Assembly: GCF_013201075.1 (NCBI RefSeq)
Contig: NZ_CP053708.1
Location: 1,367,501 to 1,431,500, forward strand
Length of the DNA stretch: 64,000 bases
Direction of reading: 5' to 3'
Source: Lichenicola cladoniae
GTDB lineage: Bacteria > Pseudomonadota > Alphaproteobacteria > Acetobacterales > Acetobacteraceae
Made by a program: the position numbers and the translations under genes. Shown one piece after another: positions 19,922-28,346 of the stretch (position 1 is the first letter of the stretch; the number at the start of each line of letters is the position of its first letter). The notes beneath the pieces are model-generated. The model ran no database searches and had not been told where the DNA came from. It worked only from the letters and a program-made list of their open reading frames with translations.

Positions 19922-20914
19922 TCAGCGACCCTGCTGGATCGCCGACAGCAACCAGCTGCCGCCGCGGGCCCGGACGAAGGTCCAGAGCTCGGTCACGTTC
20001 TGGCGCTCGTTCGGACTGCCGTCGACGACGCGGCCGGTCAGGTCCGTGGTCACGTCGATCAGCGAGTAGCGCATCGCCACCGTCGCGAACTCGCGTCCGC
20101 CTTCGTTCCACGCTTCCGACAGGTCGCCCTGCTCCATGCGCACGTCGCTGACCACGTTGCGCAGGTTGCGGCTGGTCAGGTCGCCGAGCTGCTCGGAGAA
20201 GTAGCTGACCATCTCCGGCGTCGCGAAGCGCGACAGGCTGTGCAGGTCCTGCATCGACCAGGCCTGCTGGACGTCGAGCAGCCCCTGTTCGAACTGCTGG
20301 TAGTCGGCCGGGGTGATCGTCAGGCTGGCGCCTGCGCCGCCTGCCTGCCCGTAGTTCGACGCCATGCCGCCATTGTTCGCGTATCCGGCCTGGTTCATCG
20401 CCATGCCGCGATTGCGGGCGAACCGGCGATACAGCCAGCGCACGATGAAGGCGATGATGGCGAGCTGGATCAGCAGCCCGATGATGCTGCCGCCGCCGAA
20501 CCCGCCGCCGTAGCCGCCACCGAACATGCCGTGGCCGAACAGCAGGCCGCCGAGCCCGAACCCGACCAGCCCGCCCATGAGCCCGCCCATCAACGGATGC
20601 GAACGGCCACCCATGCCGCCGATCATGCCCCCCGACTGGCCGTAGCCCGGCTGGCCGAAGTTGGAGCGGGGGGTCATGCTGCGGTCGAACGAGGAGGCGC
20701 CGCCTGGATTGCTGCGTGTCATCGGCGGCGCCATGTAGGTGCGGCTGCCCCGGCTTCCCATCGACATGCCGCCGCCCGGACGCGCCTCCGCCGCGACCGG
20801 GACCAGCATCGTGGCCAGCACGGGGGCGATCGCGGGCGTGGCCGCGAGCAGCAACGCGAGGGACGCCGCCGCGGCGCGAGGGCCGGACCGTTGCGGCAGC
20901 TTGGTGGTTGTCAT
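19922..20914 (-). CDS. Tim44-like domain protein
   Basis: A 330-residue protein: N-terminal signal/anchor (AAAASLALLLAATPAIAPVLA), a Gly/Met/Ser-rich low-complexity region with many GG/GM repeats, one transmembrane helix (SIIGLLIQLAIIAFIVRWLY, about residue 150), then a C-terminal Tim44-like domain (DYQQFEQGLLDVQQAWSMQD to the end). Bacterial Tim44-like proteins are membrane-associated, of poorly known function, and have been linked to inner-membrane transport. AGGAC just before the ATG supports the start. It faces the ctaB operon convergently. Confidence 0.8.
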   Translation of the reverse strand: MTTTKLPQRSGPRAAAASLALLLAATPAIAPVLATMLVPVAAEARPGGGMSMGSRGSRTYMAPPMTRSNPGGASSFDRSMTPRSNFGQPGYGQSGGMIGGMGGRSHPLMGGLMGGLVGFGLGGLLFGHGMFGGGYGGGFGGGSIIGLLIQLAIIAFIVRWLYRRFARNRGMAMNQAGYANNGGMASNYGQAGGAGASLTITPADYQQFEQGLLDVQQAWSMQDLHSLSRFATPEMVSYFSEQLGDLTSRNLRNVVSDVRMEQGDLSEAWNEGGREFATVAMRYSLIDVTTDLTGRVVDGSPNERQNVTELWTFVRARGGSWLLSAIQQGR

Positions 20915-20955
20915 GGTGTCCTGTCCTGGTGTTGGGCTGAAGGCGTCCGGATGGG

Positions 20956-22308
20956 TCAGGCGCCGGCAATCATCATATGGTCAATGCGGATCGTCGGTGC
21001 ATCGGTCCCGCGTCGGAACGAAAGATCGTTGGCCGGCTGCAGGCGCCCGAACATCTCGATCAGGTTGCCGGCCACCGTCAGTTCGGCGATCGGCTCGGCC
21101 AGGGCGCCGTTGCGGATCATGAACCCGGCCGCGCCGCGGCTGTAGTCACCGGTCAGCCCGTTGATCGCCGATCCCATCATCTCGGTGACATAGATGCCCT
21201 CCACGATGTCGGCCATCAGCTGGCTCGGACTGACGATGCCTCCGGTCAGGCACAGGTTGCTGGTGGAGGGCGACGGCGGTGACGACGTGCCGCGCGAGGC
21301 GTGGCCGGTGCTTGCCAGCCCGAGCTGCCGTGCACTGCGCCCGTCCAGCACCCAGCTATGGAGGTCGCCGTCCTCGACCAGGACGAGCGGTGCGGTGGGC
21401 ACGCCCTCGCCGTCGAACGGCTTGGACCGCAGGCCGCGCCGGCGGGTCGGGTCGTCGACGACGCCGATGCCGGACGGCAGGATGCGCGTGCCCATGCGCT
21501 CCTTCAGGAACGAGGTGCCGCGTGCGACCGACGCCCCGTTGATGGCACCGGCGAGATGGCCCAGCAGGCTGTTGGAGACCCGCGGATCATAGACCACCGG
21601 CATGTGGCCGGTGCGCGGCTTGACCGGGTTCAGCCGCGCCACCGCCTGTTCGCCGGCATGGCGGCCGATCCGGGCGGGGTCGTCGAGGTCGGCGAGATGC
21701 ACCACCGAATGATAGTCGTAGTCCCGCTGCATCGCGGTTCCGCTGCCGGCCAGCACGCTCGCGGACACCGAGTGGCTGGTGCGGGCATAGCGTCCCGAGA
21801 AGCCGGCCGACGTCACCAGCGCGATCTCGCTCCGGCCGAAACCGGCGGAGCCGCCCTGGCTGTTGGTCACGCCATCGATGGCGAGCGCAGCCGCCTCGGC
21901 CTGTCGTGCGCGCTCCGTCAGCGCCTCTATGCCCGGCTCGGCGGTATCGGCGAGATCAAGCCCGTCGCCATCGATGAAGTCCGGCGCCGACCGCTCGCAG
22001 AGACCGGCAAACCGGTCTTCCGGAACCACGCGCGCCATCGCCAGCGCCTGCTCGACCAGGCGCCCGAAGCCGTTCGGCTCGGCGCTGGTGGCGGAGACCA
22101 TGGCGCTTCTCGTACCGGCGAACACGCGCAGCCCGACATCGTTATGCTCGGAGCGCTCCAGCTCCTCCTTGCGGCCCTGGCGGACCTGCACGCCGACCGA
22201 CGTGCCGGACACCAGGATCGCGTCGGCGGCATCGGCGCCGGCGCGGCGCGCGTGTGCCACCAGCTCCTGCAGCAGCGCCACTGGATCGGTCATGGCGTGC
22301 GAGCTCAT
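20956..22308 (-). CDS. pmbA: Metallopeptidase TldD/PmbA family, PmbA subunit
   Basis: A 450-residue PmbA (TldE)-type protein. VQVRQGRKEELERSEHNDVGLRVF near the N-terminus, the middle SNSLLGHLAGAINGASVARGTSFLKERMG and the C-terminal EGIYVTEMMGSAINGLTGDYSRGAAGFMIRNG are family hallmarks. TldD/TldE forms a heterodimeric protease acting on unfolded peptides; PmbA lacks the zinc-ligand HExxxH of TldD, and none is seen here. Its start overlaps the M16 protease stop by 4 nt, so the two are co-translated. tldD is not in the window. Confidence 0.93.
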   Translation of the reverse strand: MSSHAMTDPVALLQELVAHARRAGADAADAILVSGTSVGVQVRQGRKEELERSEHNDVGLRVFAGTRSAMVSATSAEPNGFGRLVEQALAMARVVPEDRFAGLCERSAPDFIDGDGLDLADTAEPGIEALTERARQAEAAALAIDGVTNSQGGSAGFGRSEIALVTSAGFSGRYARTSHSVSASVLAGSGTAMQRDYDYHSVVHLADLDDPARIGRHAGEQAVARLNPVKPRTGHMPVVYDPRVSNSLLGHLAGAINGASVARGTSFLKERMGTRILPSGIGVVDDPTRRRGLRSKPFDGEGVPTAPLVLVEDGDLHSWVLDGRSARQLGLASTGHASRGTSSPPSPSTSNLCLTGGIVSPSQLMADIVEGIYVTEMMGSAINGLTGDYSRGAAGFMIRNGALAEPIAELTVAGNLIEMFGRLQPANDLSFRRGTDAPTIRIDHMMIAGA

Positions 22309-23600
22309 GCCGCCAGCCTGTCCGCGACCTCGCCGAGGCGCGGGATGTTGGAGAGCGGCCCGAGTGCGGTCAGCGTCGGGCTGCCGCGGAACACGCGGGC
22401 GGCGGCGCGGCGCACATCGTCCAGGGTGACAGCGTTGATCTTCGCGACCGTCTCCTGGGTCGGGATGATGCGGCCGAACACCTGCAGCTGGCGGGCAAGC
22501 TGCTCGCAGCGGCTGCCGGTGCTTTCCAGCGACATCAGCAGGCTCGACTTGAGCTGCGCGCGGGCGCGGTCGAGCTCGTCCTGGCGGATGACGTCGGAGC
22601 CGGTGGTGAGCTGCACCTTGCGCAGTTCCTCGAGCGTGACCGGGACCAGTTCCTTGGCCTCGTCCTCGCCGGTGCCGGCATAGATGCCGAACAGCCCGCC
22701 ATCCAGGAACGGCGCGTTGAACGAGTAGATCGAATAGACCAGCCCGCGCTTCTCGCGGATCTCCTGGAACAGGCGCGACGACATGCCGCCGCCGAGCAGG
22801 GTCGAGAGCAGCAGCACGCCGTAATAGTCACGGTCGCCGTAGCCCACGGACGGGAAGCCGAGCACGACATGGACCTGGTCGAGCTCCTTCTCCTTTCGGA
22901 ACTCGCCGCCCTGGTAGCGCCCGGCCTCGGGCTTCTCCAGCGCCGCACTCGGCAGGTCGGCAAAATGCTGCTTGGCGAGGTCGACCACCTGCTCGTGATG
23001 CAGGTTGCCGGCGGCGGCGATCACCACGTTGCCGGTGGTGTAGTGGGCCCGCATGTAGTCGGTCAGGGTGTCGCGCTTCATGCCCCGGATCAGGCTGTCG
23101 GTGCCCAGTGTCGGCCGGCCCATCGGCTGGCTCGGAAACGCGGTCTCCTGGAAATGGTCGAAGATGATGTCGTCCGGCGTGTCGTTGGCCTGGCCGATCT
23201 CCTGCAGGATCACGCCCCGCTCGCGCTCCAGCTCCTCGGCTGCGAAGCTGCTGTGGGTCAGGATGTCGCCGATGATGTCCGCGCCGAGGGCAAGATCCTC
23301 CTTCAGCAGCTTGACGTAGTAGGCGGTCTGCTCGCGCGCCGTGTAGGCGTTGATGTGGCCGCCGACATTCTCGACCTCCTCGGCGATGAGCGCTGCCGAG
23401 CGGCGCTCGGTCCCCTTGAACGCCATGTGCTCGAGGAAATGCGAGACGCCGTTCTCGCTGGCCAGCTCGTTGCGCGTGCCGCTCGCCACGTAGGCGCCGA
23501 ACGAGACCGTCTCGACCCGGTCCATGCGCTCGGTGACGATGGTCAGGCCGTTGGACAGGCGTGTCGTGTTGATCGTGTCGGATTTTGTGCTGTCGGTCAT
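22305..23600 (-). CDS. M16 family zinc metallopeptidase (processing-peptidase-like)
   Basis: A 431-residue M16B protein, similar to mitochondrial processing peptidase beta. The inverted zinc motif HFLEHMAFKGTERRS provides His-x-x-Glu-His, and the distal Glu ligand is in the ELERERGVILQEI region. The second M16 domain includes the GGGMSSRLFQEIREKRGLVYSI signature. The ATG at 23600 gives the expected N-terminus (TTRLSNGLTIVTERM); an in-frame codon at 23654 adds 18 unrelated residues. It is downstream of thrC and overlaps pmbA by ATGA, giving a thrC-M16-pmbA order common in alphaproteobacteria. Confidence 0.93.
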   Translation of the reverse strand: MTDSTKSDTINTTRLSNGLTIVTERMDRVETVSFGAYVASGTRNELASENGVSHFLEHMAFKGTERRSAALIAEEVENVGGHINAYTAREQTAYYVKLLKEDLALGADIIGDILTHSSFAAEELERERGVILQEIGQANDTPDDIIFDHFQETAFPSQPMGRPTLGTDSLIRGMKRDTLTDYMRAHYTTGNVVIAAAGNLHHEQVVDLAKQHFADLPSAALEKPEAGRYQGGEFRKEKELDQVHVVLGFPSVGYGDRDYYGVLLLSTLLGGGMSSRLFQEIREKRGLVYSIYSFNAPFLDGGLFGIYAGTGEDEAKELVPVTLEELRKVQLTTGSDVIRQDELDRARAQLKSSLLMSLESTGSRCEQLARQLQVFGRIIPTQETVAKINAVTLDDVRRAAARVFRGSPTLTALGPLSNIPRLGEVADRLAA

Positions 23601-23684
23601 CTGGTTCCTGGTGCCGGGTCGGATGGCCTGCGGCAGGTGTTTTTCGGGGAGCAACGAGAGAGTGGCTGCAGGGGATATGGGGTG

Positions 23685-25085
23685 CTAGGCGGCGTTCTTC
23701 AGCACCGCGGCCCGGACCGCGTCCTCGACGGCATCGAGCCGGTTCGGCACCACGCGAAAACGCTCGTCCCGCTGATACAGATCCGCCAGGTGTTTCGGCA
23801 GGTCCGGCGCGAAGCCGACGGCGGTCCGCATCGCGTCCGGGAACTTGGCCGGATGCGCGGTGGCCATCGCCACGGTGGGCGTGCCCGGGATCCGGCCGGC
23901 GCGGGCGGCGGCGATGCCGATCGCGGTGTGGGGATCGGCCAGGTAGCCGGCCTCGCCATAGAGCCGGCGGATCTCGTCCGTGGTGTGCGCGTCGTCCAGG
24001 GTCAGGCCATGGAACAGGCTGGTGGCATCGCGCCAGACCGCATCCGGCACCGCCATGCGGCCCTCGCGCCGGAACCCGGTCATGATTGCGGCGCAGGCAT
24101 TCGCATCCCGCCCGAGCAGCTCGAACAGCAGCCGCTCGAAGTTCGAGCTGACCTGGATATCCATGCTCGGCGACAGGCTGGGCGTCACGCCGCGCACGCT
24201 CATGTCGTTGGCGCCGAGGAAGCGCGCCAGGATGTCGTTGTGGTTGGAGCCGACATTGAGCCGGGTGATCGGCAGCCCCATGCGCCGCGCGCCCCAGGCC
24301 GCCAGCACATTGCCGAAATTGCCGGTCGGCACCGCGAACGCGATCTCGCGGTCGGGTGCGCCCAGGGCCAGTGCGGCCGCGACATAATACGGGATTTGCG
24401 CCGCCACCCGGGCCCAGTTGATCGAGTTGACCGCGCTCAGCTGCATGTCCTCGCGGAACGGCGCATCGGCGAACATCGCCTTCACCAGATCCTGGCAATC
24501 GTCGAAGGTACCCTCGACGGCGAGATTGGAGATGTTGGCCGCGCGGACCGTGGTCATCTGCCTGCGCTGGACTTCGCTGGTGCGGCCCAGCGGATGCAGG
24601 ATCACCACATCCAGCCGCTCGCGATCGCGGCAGGCCTCGATCGCCGCCGAACCGGTGTCGCCCGAGGTGGCGCCGACGATGGTGACGCGCCGGTCCTGCT
24701 GCCGCAGCACATGATCGAACAGCCGCCCGAGCAGCTGCATCGCCAAATCCTTGAAGGCGAGCGTGGGGCCGTGGAACAGCTCCTGCGCGAACAGCTCGTG
24801 GTCGAGCTGCACCAGCGGCACGATCGCCGGGTGGCCGAACCCGGCATACGCCTCGTGGCACATCGAGCGCAGGGTCTCGAAGTCGATCGCACCCTCGGCG
24901 AACGGAGCGATCACCCGTGCCGCCAGCTCCGGATAGGGCAGGCCGCGCAGCGTTCGCCAGTCGGCGGCGGACAGTTCGGGCCATTGTTCCGGCATATACA
25001 GGCCGCCATCCTCGGCGAGACCTGCAAGCAGGACGCCGGAGAAATCGCGGATCGGGGCCTGGCCCCTGGTCGAGACGTAACGCAT
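23685..25085 (-). CDS. thrC: Threonine synthase
   Basis: A 466-residue PLP-dependent enzyme making threonine from O-phosphohomoserine. MRYVSTRGQAPIRDFSGVLLAGLAEDGGLYMPEQWP is the standard N-terminus; the PLP lysine is in GPTLAFKDLAMQLLGR; VGATSGDTGSAA binds the cofactor phosphate; VPTGNFGNVLAAW and SNFERLLFELLG are conserved. The start at 25085 is chosen by alignment with the family; upstream in-frame codons at 25097 and 25136 extend it. It is followed by the M16 protease after 84 nt. Confidence 0.95.
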   Translation of the reverse strand: MRYVSTRGQAPIRDFSGVLLAGLAEDGGLYMPEQWPELSAADWRTLRGLPYPELAARVIAPFAEGAIDFETLRSMCHEAYAGFGHPAIVPLVQLDHELFAQELFHGPTLAFKDLAMQLLGRLFDHVLRQQDRRVTIVGATSGDTGSAAIEACRDRERLDVVILHPLGRTSEVQRRQMTTVRAANISNLAVEGTFDDCQDLVKAMFADAPFREDMQLSAVNSINWARVAAQIPYYVAAALALGAPDREIAFAVPTGNFGNVLAAWGARRMGLPITRLNVGSNHNDILARFLGANDMSVRGVTPSLSPSMDIQVSSNFERLLFELLGRDANACAAIMTGFRREGRMAVPDAVWRDATSLFHGLTLDDAHTTDEIRRLYGEAGYLADPHTAIGIAAARAGRIPGTPTVAMATAHPAKFPDAMRTAVGFAPDLPKHLADLYQRDERFRVVPNRLDAVEDAVRAAVLKNAA

Positions 25086-25188
25086 GCGGCCAAGCATAGT
25101 CAGGCTGGCGCGCCTCGCGAAGGGGGCCAGCCGCATATGGGTCCCCCGGGGCCAGCCGGCTTCATGATCCAGCTCCGATGACGGTGGT

Positions 25189-26550
25189 TCAAGGCGGGGT
25201 CTTCGCCGGCTGTCGCGGTGCAGGCTGAACTGTACCCGATCCCGGCGTCGATGCGGCCGGGACAGGTGCCGCGGCGGCAGGCACAGCCGGGCGCGCCTCG
25301 GCCTTGTTCATGTCTGCGGCAAGTTTCGACGGGTTGAGGGAATAGAGCGCCACCGGGAACTGGATCTGGCTGTGACCGCGGTGAAACGGCGACGCACGGT
25401 CGAGTTGCGGCACGGGTACGGTGAGCGTGCCGTCCGACGACAGGAACGGTGCGTCCGCCCAATGCAGGCGCGGGTCGTGGATGAGCCTGGTCAGCTTGCG
25501 ATCTGGCGACAGGCTGAGGATGCTGTCGGTTTCCAGATCGTCGAGATACAGCGTGCCATCCGGTGCGATCGCGGTTCCGCCGAGCGCCGGGGTGTCGTAC
25601 CAGAAGCCGATCGCATGCGAGAGGGTCTTGGCACTCGTCCGCGGGTCGTCCAGCAGCGCCGTCGCCACCCGCGACATCGGCCCGGAGAGCGGCTGGATAT
25701 AAAGATAATGACCGTCCGGGGTGACCTCGAGCTGGTCGGCATGGATCATCGCCGGCTTGCCGTCCGGACCTTTCACCACGTCGCCATCGACGATGATCGG
25801 CCGCTGTGCCGTCAGGGCCGGGTCACGATCCAGCACCCGCCGGAAAATGCCGGTGGCGAGTTCGAGCACGATCAGGCCGGGTGCGCCGGCATCGCTGATG
25901 TACGCATGGCCGCCGTTGAAGCGGATATCGTCGATCATGCTCTTCGGACGCAGGACCTCCTGCGGCAGCGTCAGCACGCGGGTGACCTGGTTGGTGGCGA
26001 GATCGATCCGGATCAACCGGGCGGCATCGAGGCTGGCCGGCTTGCCGAAACCGGGCGAGCCGGTATCGACGGCCCAGAGCGCACCGTCCGGGGCTAGATG
26101 GATCGCGTTCAGCCCGACAAAGACCGATCCCGGGCCGGGCGGCGGACTCGACCCCTCGGCCGGCGGCTTCGAGCTGGTCGAAGCGCCGGCATTCCAGGCG
26201 GCATCCGGGTAGGGCGTCAGGCTGCCGTCGGCGGCAACCAGCGCCAGCGACGGGCCAGTCGTGTTGGCGGCTCGCGGAAACACCACGAATATCCGTCCGT
26301 CCGGCGCGACGACGACGCCATTCCAGACCATCTGCTTCGACTGGGCGCGCAACACGAGGCGGTCGTTCGATACGGGCGCTGGCGGCGCAACACTGGCAGC
26401 CGGCACATCCGCCGCCACTGCAGCACCGGACAGGACAGTTCCCAGCAGAAGGATTCCGAAGGCAACGCCGCCTCGCCTCGCAGACGTCACGATGCCAACC
26501 CGTAACCTCACGAATTCGTGAGGCAAACTGGCCGGTTGCGGCCGCGTCAT
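25189..26550 (-). CDS. Secreted yellow/MRJP-like beta-propeller protein
   Basis: About 453 residues. A signal peptide (IVTSARRGGVAFGILLLGTVLSGAAVAA) precedes a six-bladed propeller resembling the major royal jelly/yellow family: WNGVVVAPDGRIFVVFPR, GLNAIHLAPDGALWAVDTG, SMIDDIRFNGGHAYISDAGAPGLIVLELATG, HADQLEVTPDGHYLYIQPLSG, GGTAIAPDGTLYLDDLETDSI. The C-terminal tail of about 45 residues is Pro/Ala-rich. Bacterial members are periplasmic, with unknown substrates. The start at 26550 is taken because it gives the signal peptide soonest; longer reading is not protein-like. Confidence 0.8.
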   Translation of the reverse strand: MTRPQPASLPHEFVRLRVGIVTSARRGGVAFGILLLGTVLSGAAVAADVPAASVAPPAPVSNDRLVLRAQSKQMVWNGVVVAPDGRIFVVFPRAANTTGPSLALVAADGSLTPYPDAAWNAGASTSSKPPAEGSSPPPGPGSVFVGLNAIHLAPDGALWAVDTGSPGFGKPASLDAARLIRIDLATNQVTRVLTLPQEVLRPKSMIDDIRFNGGHAYISDAGAPGLIVLELATGIFRRVLDRDPALTAQRPIIVDGDVVKGPDGKPAMIHADQLEVTPDGHYLYIQPLSGPMSRVATALLDDPRTSAKTLSHAIGFWYDTPALGGTAIAPDGTLYLDDLETDSILSLSPDRKLTRLIHDPRLHWADAPFLSSDGTLTVPVPQLDRASPFHRGHSQIQFPVALYSLNPSKLAADMNKAEARPAVPAAAAPVPAASTPGSGTVQPAPRQPAKTPP

Positions 26551-26589
26551 GGCGTCGTCAGCTTCATACCGTGTAGTCGAGTTCGAAAA

Positions 26590-26709
26590 ATGGCAAAGAT
26601 CTTCCTTCTGACCGGGGTCGTCCTGACCTTCGCTATCGGCACGGTCGCCGCTACCGAAACCGGTCTGCTGATGCCGATGCCCGCATCCCTGGCAAGTGGG
26701 TCGAACTGA
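26590..26709 (+). CDS. Possible small secreted peptide
   Basis: A 39-codon reading frame in the 207-nt gap between the MRJP-like and carboxypeptidase genes. It starts MAKIFLLTGVVLTFAIGTVAA, which looks like a signal peptide, and leaves a mature part of fewer than 20 residues. No clear Shine-Dalgarno sequence precedes it. It may be chance; no family recognised. Confidence 0.25.
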   Translation: MAKIFLLTGVVLTFAIGTVAATETGLLMPMPASLASGSN

Positions 26710-26757
26710 CGCCGGAGCCTCGACCCTGATCCTGCGGCCGATCAGGTTCAACCGCCC

Positions 26758-28251
26758 TTAACGGGCAAGATATCTTCGACGCACGTAAGCCTGGTAGATC
26801 GAAGCATCGAGCGGACGTCCGGTTGCATCCCGGACAAGTGTGGCGGTATCGGTCTCGCTGGCCCGTCCATGGATCCGGGTGCGCAGCCAGCCCACCAGGA
26901 TCGAGAAATCCCCCAGCGCAAGGCTGGCTTCCAGCTTCGGTTCGTCGGCCACCGCGGCCTGATAGAGTTGCGCTGCGGTCATCGCGCCCAGCGTATAGGT
27001 CGGGAAATACCCCCACGCGCCGCCCGGCCAGTGAATATCCTGCAGGCAGCCACGGCGATCGTCCGGCACCTCGATGCCGAGCAGGCTCCGTAGTCCGTCA
27101 TTGAAGGCGCCCGGCAGATCGGCCAGGGCCAACTGGCCGCCGATCAGTGCCTTCTCCAGCCGGTAACGCAGCAGGATATGCGCCGGATACGTCACCTCGT
27201 CGGCATCCACCCTGATCAGCCCCGGCCGGACCTGCCGGTAGTGCCGGCGCAGATTGTCGGTGGCCCAGGCAGGGTTTTCGCCGAACGACGCGGTCAGTTG
27301 CGGCGACAGGTAGGCCAGGAACGCATCGCCGCGGCAGGCCTGCATCTCGATCAGCAGCGACTGGCTCTCGTGCAGCGTCATGCCGCGCGCCTGCCCGACC
27401 GGTTGCGCCAGCCATGCACGCGGACGGCCCTGCTCGTACAACGCATGACCGGTTTCGTGCAGAACGCCCATCAGCGCGCTGGAGAAATCGGCCTCGTCGT
27501 AGCGGGTGGTGATCCGGACATCGTCGGTCGCCCCGCCACAGAACGGATGCGTGCTGACGTCCAGCCGGCCGCGCGTGCCGTCGAAACCGGCAGCCTGCAT
27601 GAGTGTCTCGCCGAGCCTGCGCTGGATGGCGACCGGGAACGGGCCGGGCAGGGGCAGCGGTGCCGGCTGGTGTGCCTGATGCTCCAGCACCTCGGCCAGC
27701 AGCGCCGGAAACCCGGCCTGCAGGTCGGAAAATATCGGATCGATGAAGTCCTGCCGGGTCCCGGCGTCGTACTGGTCCAGCAGCGCATCGTAGGGCGACA
27801 GGCCGAGCGCCTCGCCCTTGGCCTGGCCGATGGCACGTTGCGTGGACAGCACCTCGGCCAGCTTCGGCAGCAGGCCGGCGAAATCGCTGTCGGCCCGCGC
27901 CTGCCGCCAGGCGACCTCGCATGTGGTCGCGGCGCGCGAGGCGGTCTCGACCAGCTCGGCCGGCACCGCTACGGCATGGGCATGCTGGCGGCGCATCTCG
28001 CGCAGGTTGGCCGCCTGCCAGTGATCGAGCGTCGCTGCATCGTCCCGCTCGGCGCGGTCGAGCAGCTCGTCGGTCTGCGTCTCGGTCAGCAGTTCATGGC
28101 GGATCACCGAGAGGGTGGCGATCTGCTCGCCGCGCTCGCCGGCGGCACCCAGGGGCATGATCGCCTCCTTGTCCCAGCCTAGAATGCCGAGCGCGCCGTC
28201 CAGCCGGCTCAGCCGGGCGAAGCGCTGCTCGAGCGCGTGATAGGCCTGCAT
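26758..28251 (-). CDS. M32 family metallocarboxypeptidase
   Basis: A 497-residue thermostable-carboxypeptidase-1-like enzyme releasing C-terminal residues from peptides. The zinc motif HETGH (VLHETGHALYEQG, about residue 265) and downstream TLHESQSLLIEMQ with the third ligand Glu are intact; DVSTHPFCGGATDDVRITTRY and the GAWGYFPTYTLGAMTAAQLYQA block are family signatures. Start at 28251 gives the usual N-terminus (MQAYHALEQRFARLSRLDGA). It is divergent from the TPR gene across 95 nt. Confidence 0.95.
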   Translation of the reverse strand: MQAYHALEQRFARLSRLDGALGILGWDKEAIMPLGAAGERGEQIATLSVIRHELLTETQTDELLDRAERDDAATLDHWQAANLREMRRQHAHAVAVPAELVETASRAATTCEVAWRQARADSDFAGLLPKLAEVLSTQRAIGQAKGEALGLSPYDALLDQYDAGTRQDFIDPIFSDLQAGFPALLAEVLEHQAHQPAPLPLPGPFPVAIQRRLGETLMQAAGFDGTRGRLDVSTHPFCGGATDDVRITTRYDEADFSSALMGVLHETGHALYEQGRPRAWLAQPVGQARGMTLHESQSLLIEMQACRGDAFLAYLSPQLTASFGENPAWATDNLRRHYRQVRPGLIRVDADEVTYPAHILLRYRLEKALIGGQLALADLPGAFNDGLRSLLGIEVPDDRRGCLQDIHWPGGAWGYFPTYTLGAMTAAQLYQAAVADEPKLEASLALGDFSILVGWLRTRIHGRASETDTATLVRDATGRPLDASIYQAYVRRRYLAR

Positions 28252-28346
28252 GTGCGTCCTGCCTTCGAGAGTGCCGACACCGGCATAGCGAGCCCGGTGC
28301 CGGAGGGAAAGCTGGACCGCCGCATCGCATCCTCTAGAGAGGGGAC

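Noticed and set aside
22254-25181. A 975-codon open frame on the plus strand opposite pmbA, the M16 protease and thrC
   Set aside because: It is antisense to three genes with clear motifs and its translation is low-complexity (Arg/His/Gly-rich), as expected from the mirror of high-GC codons.
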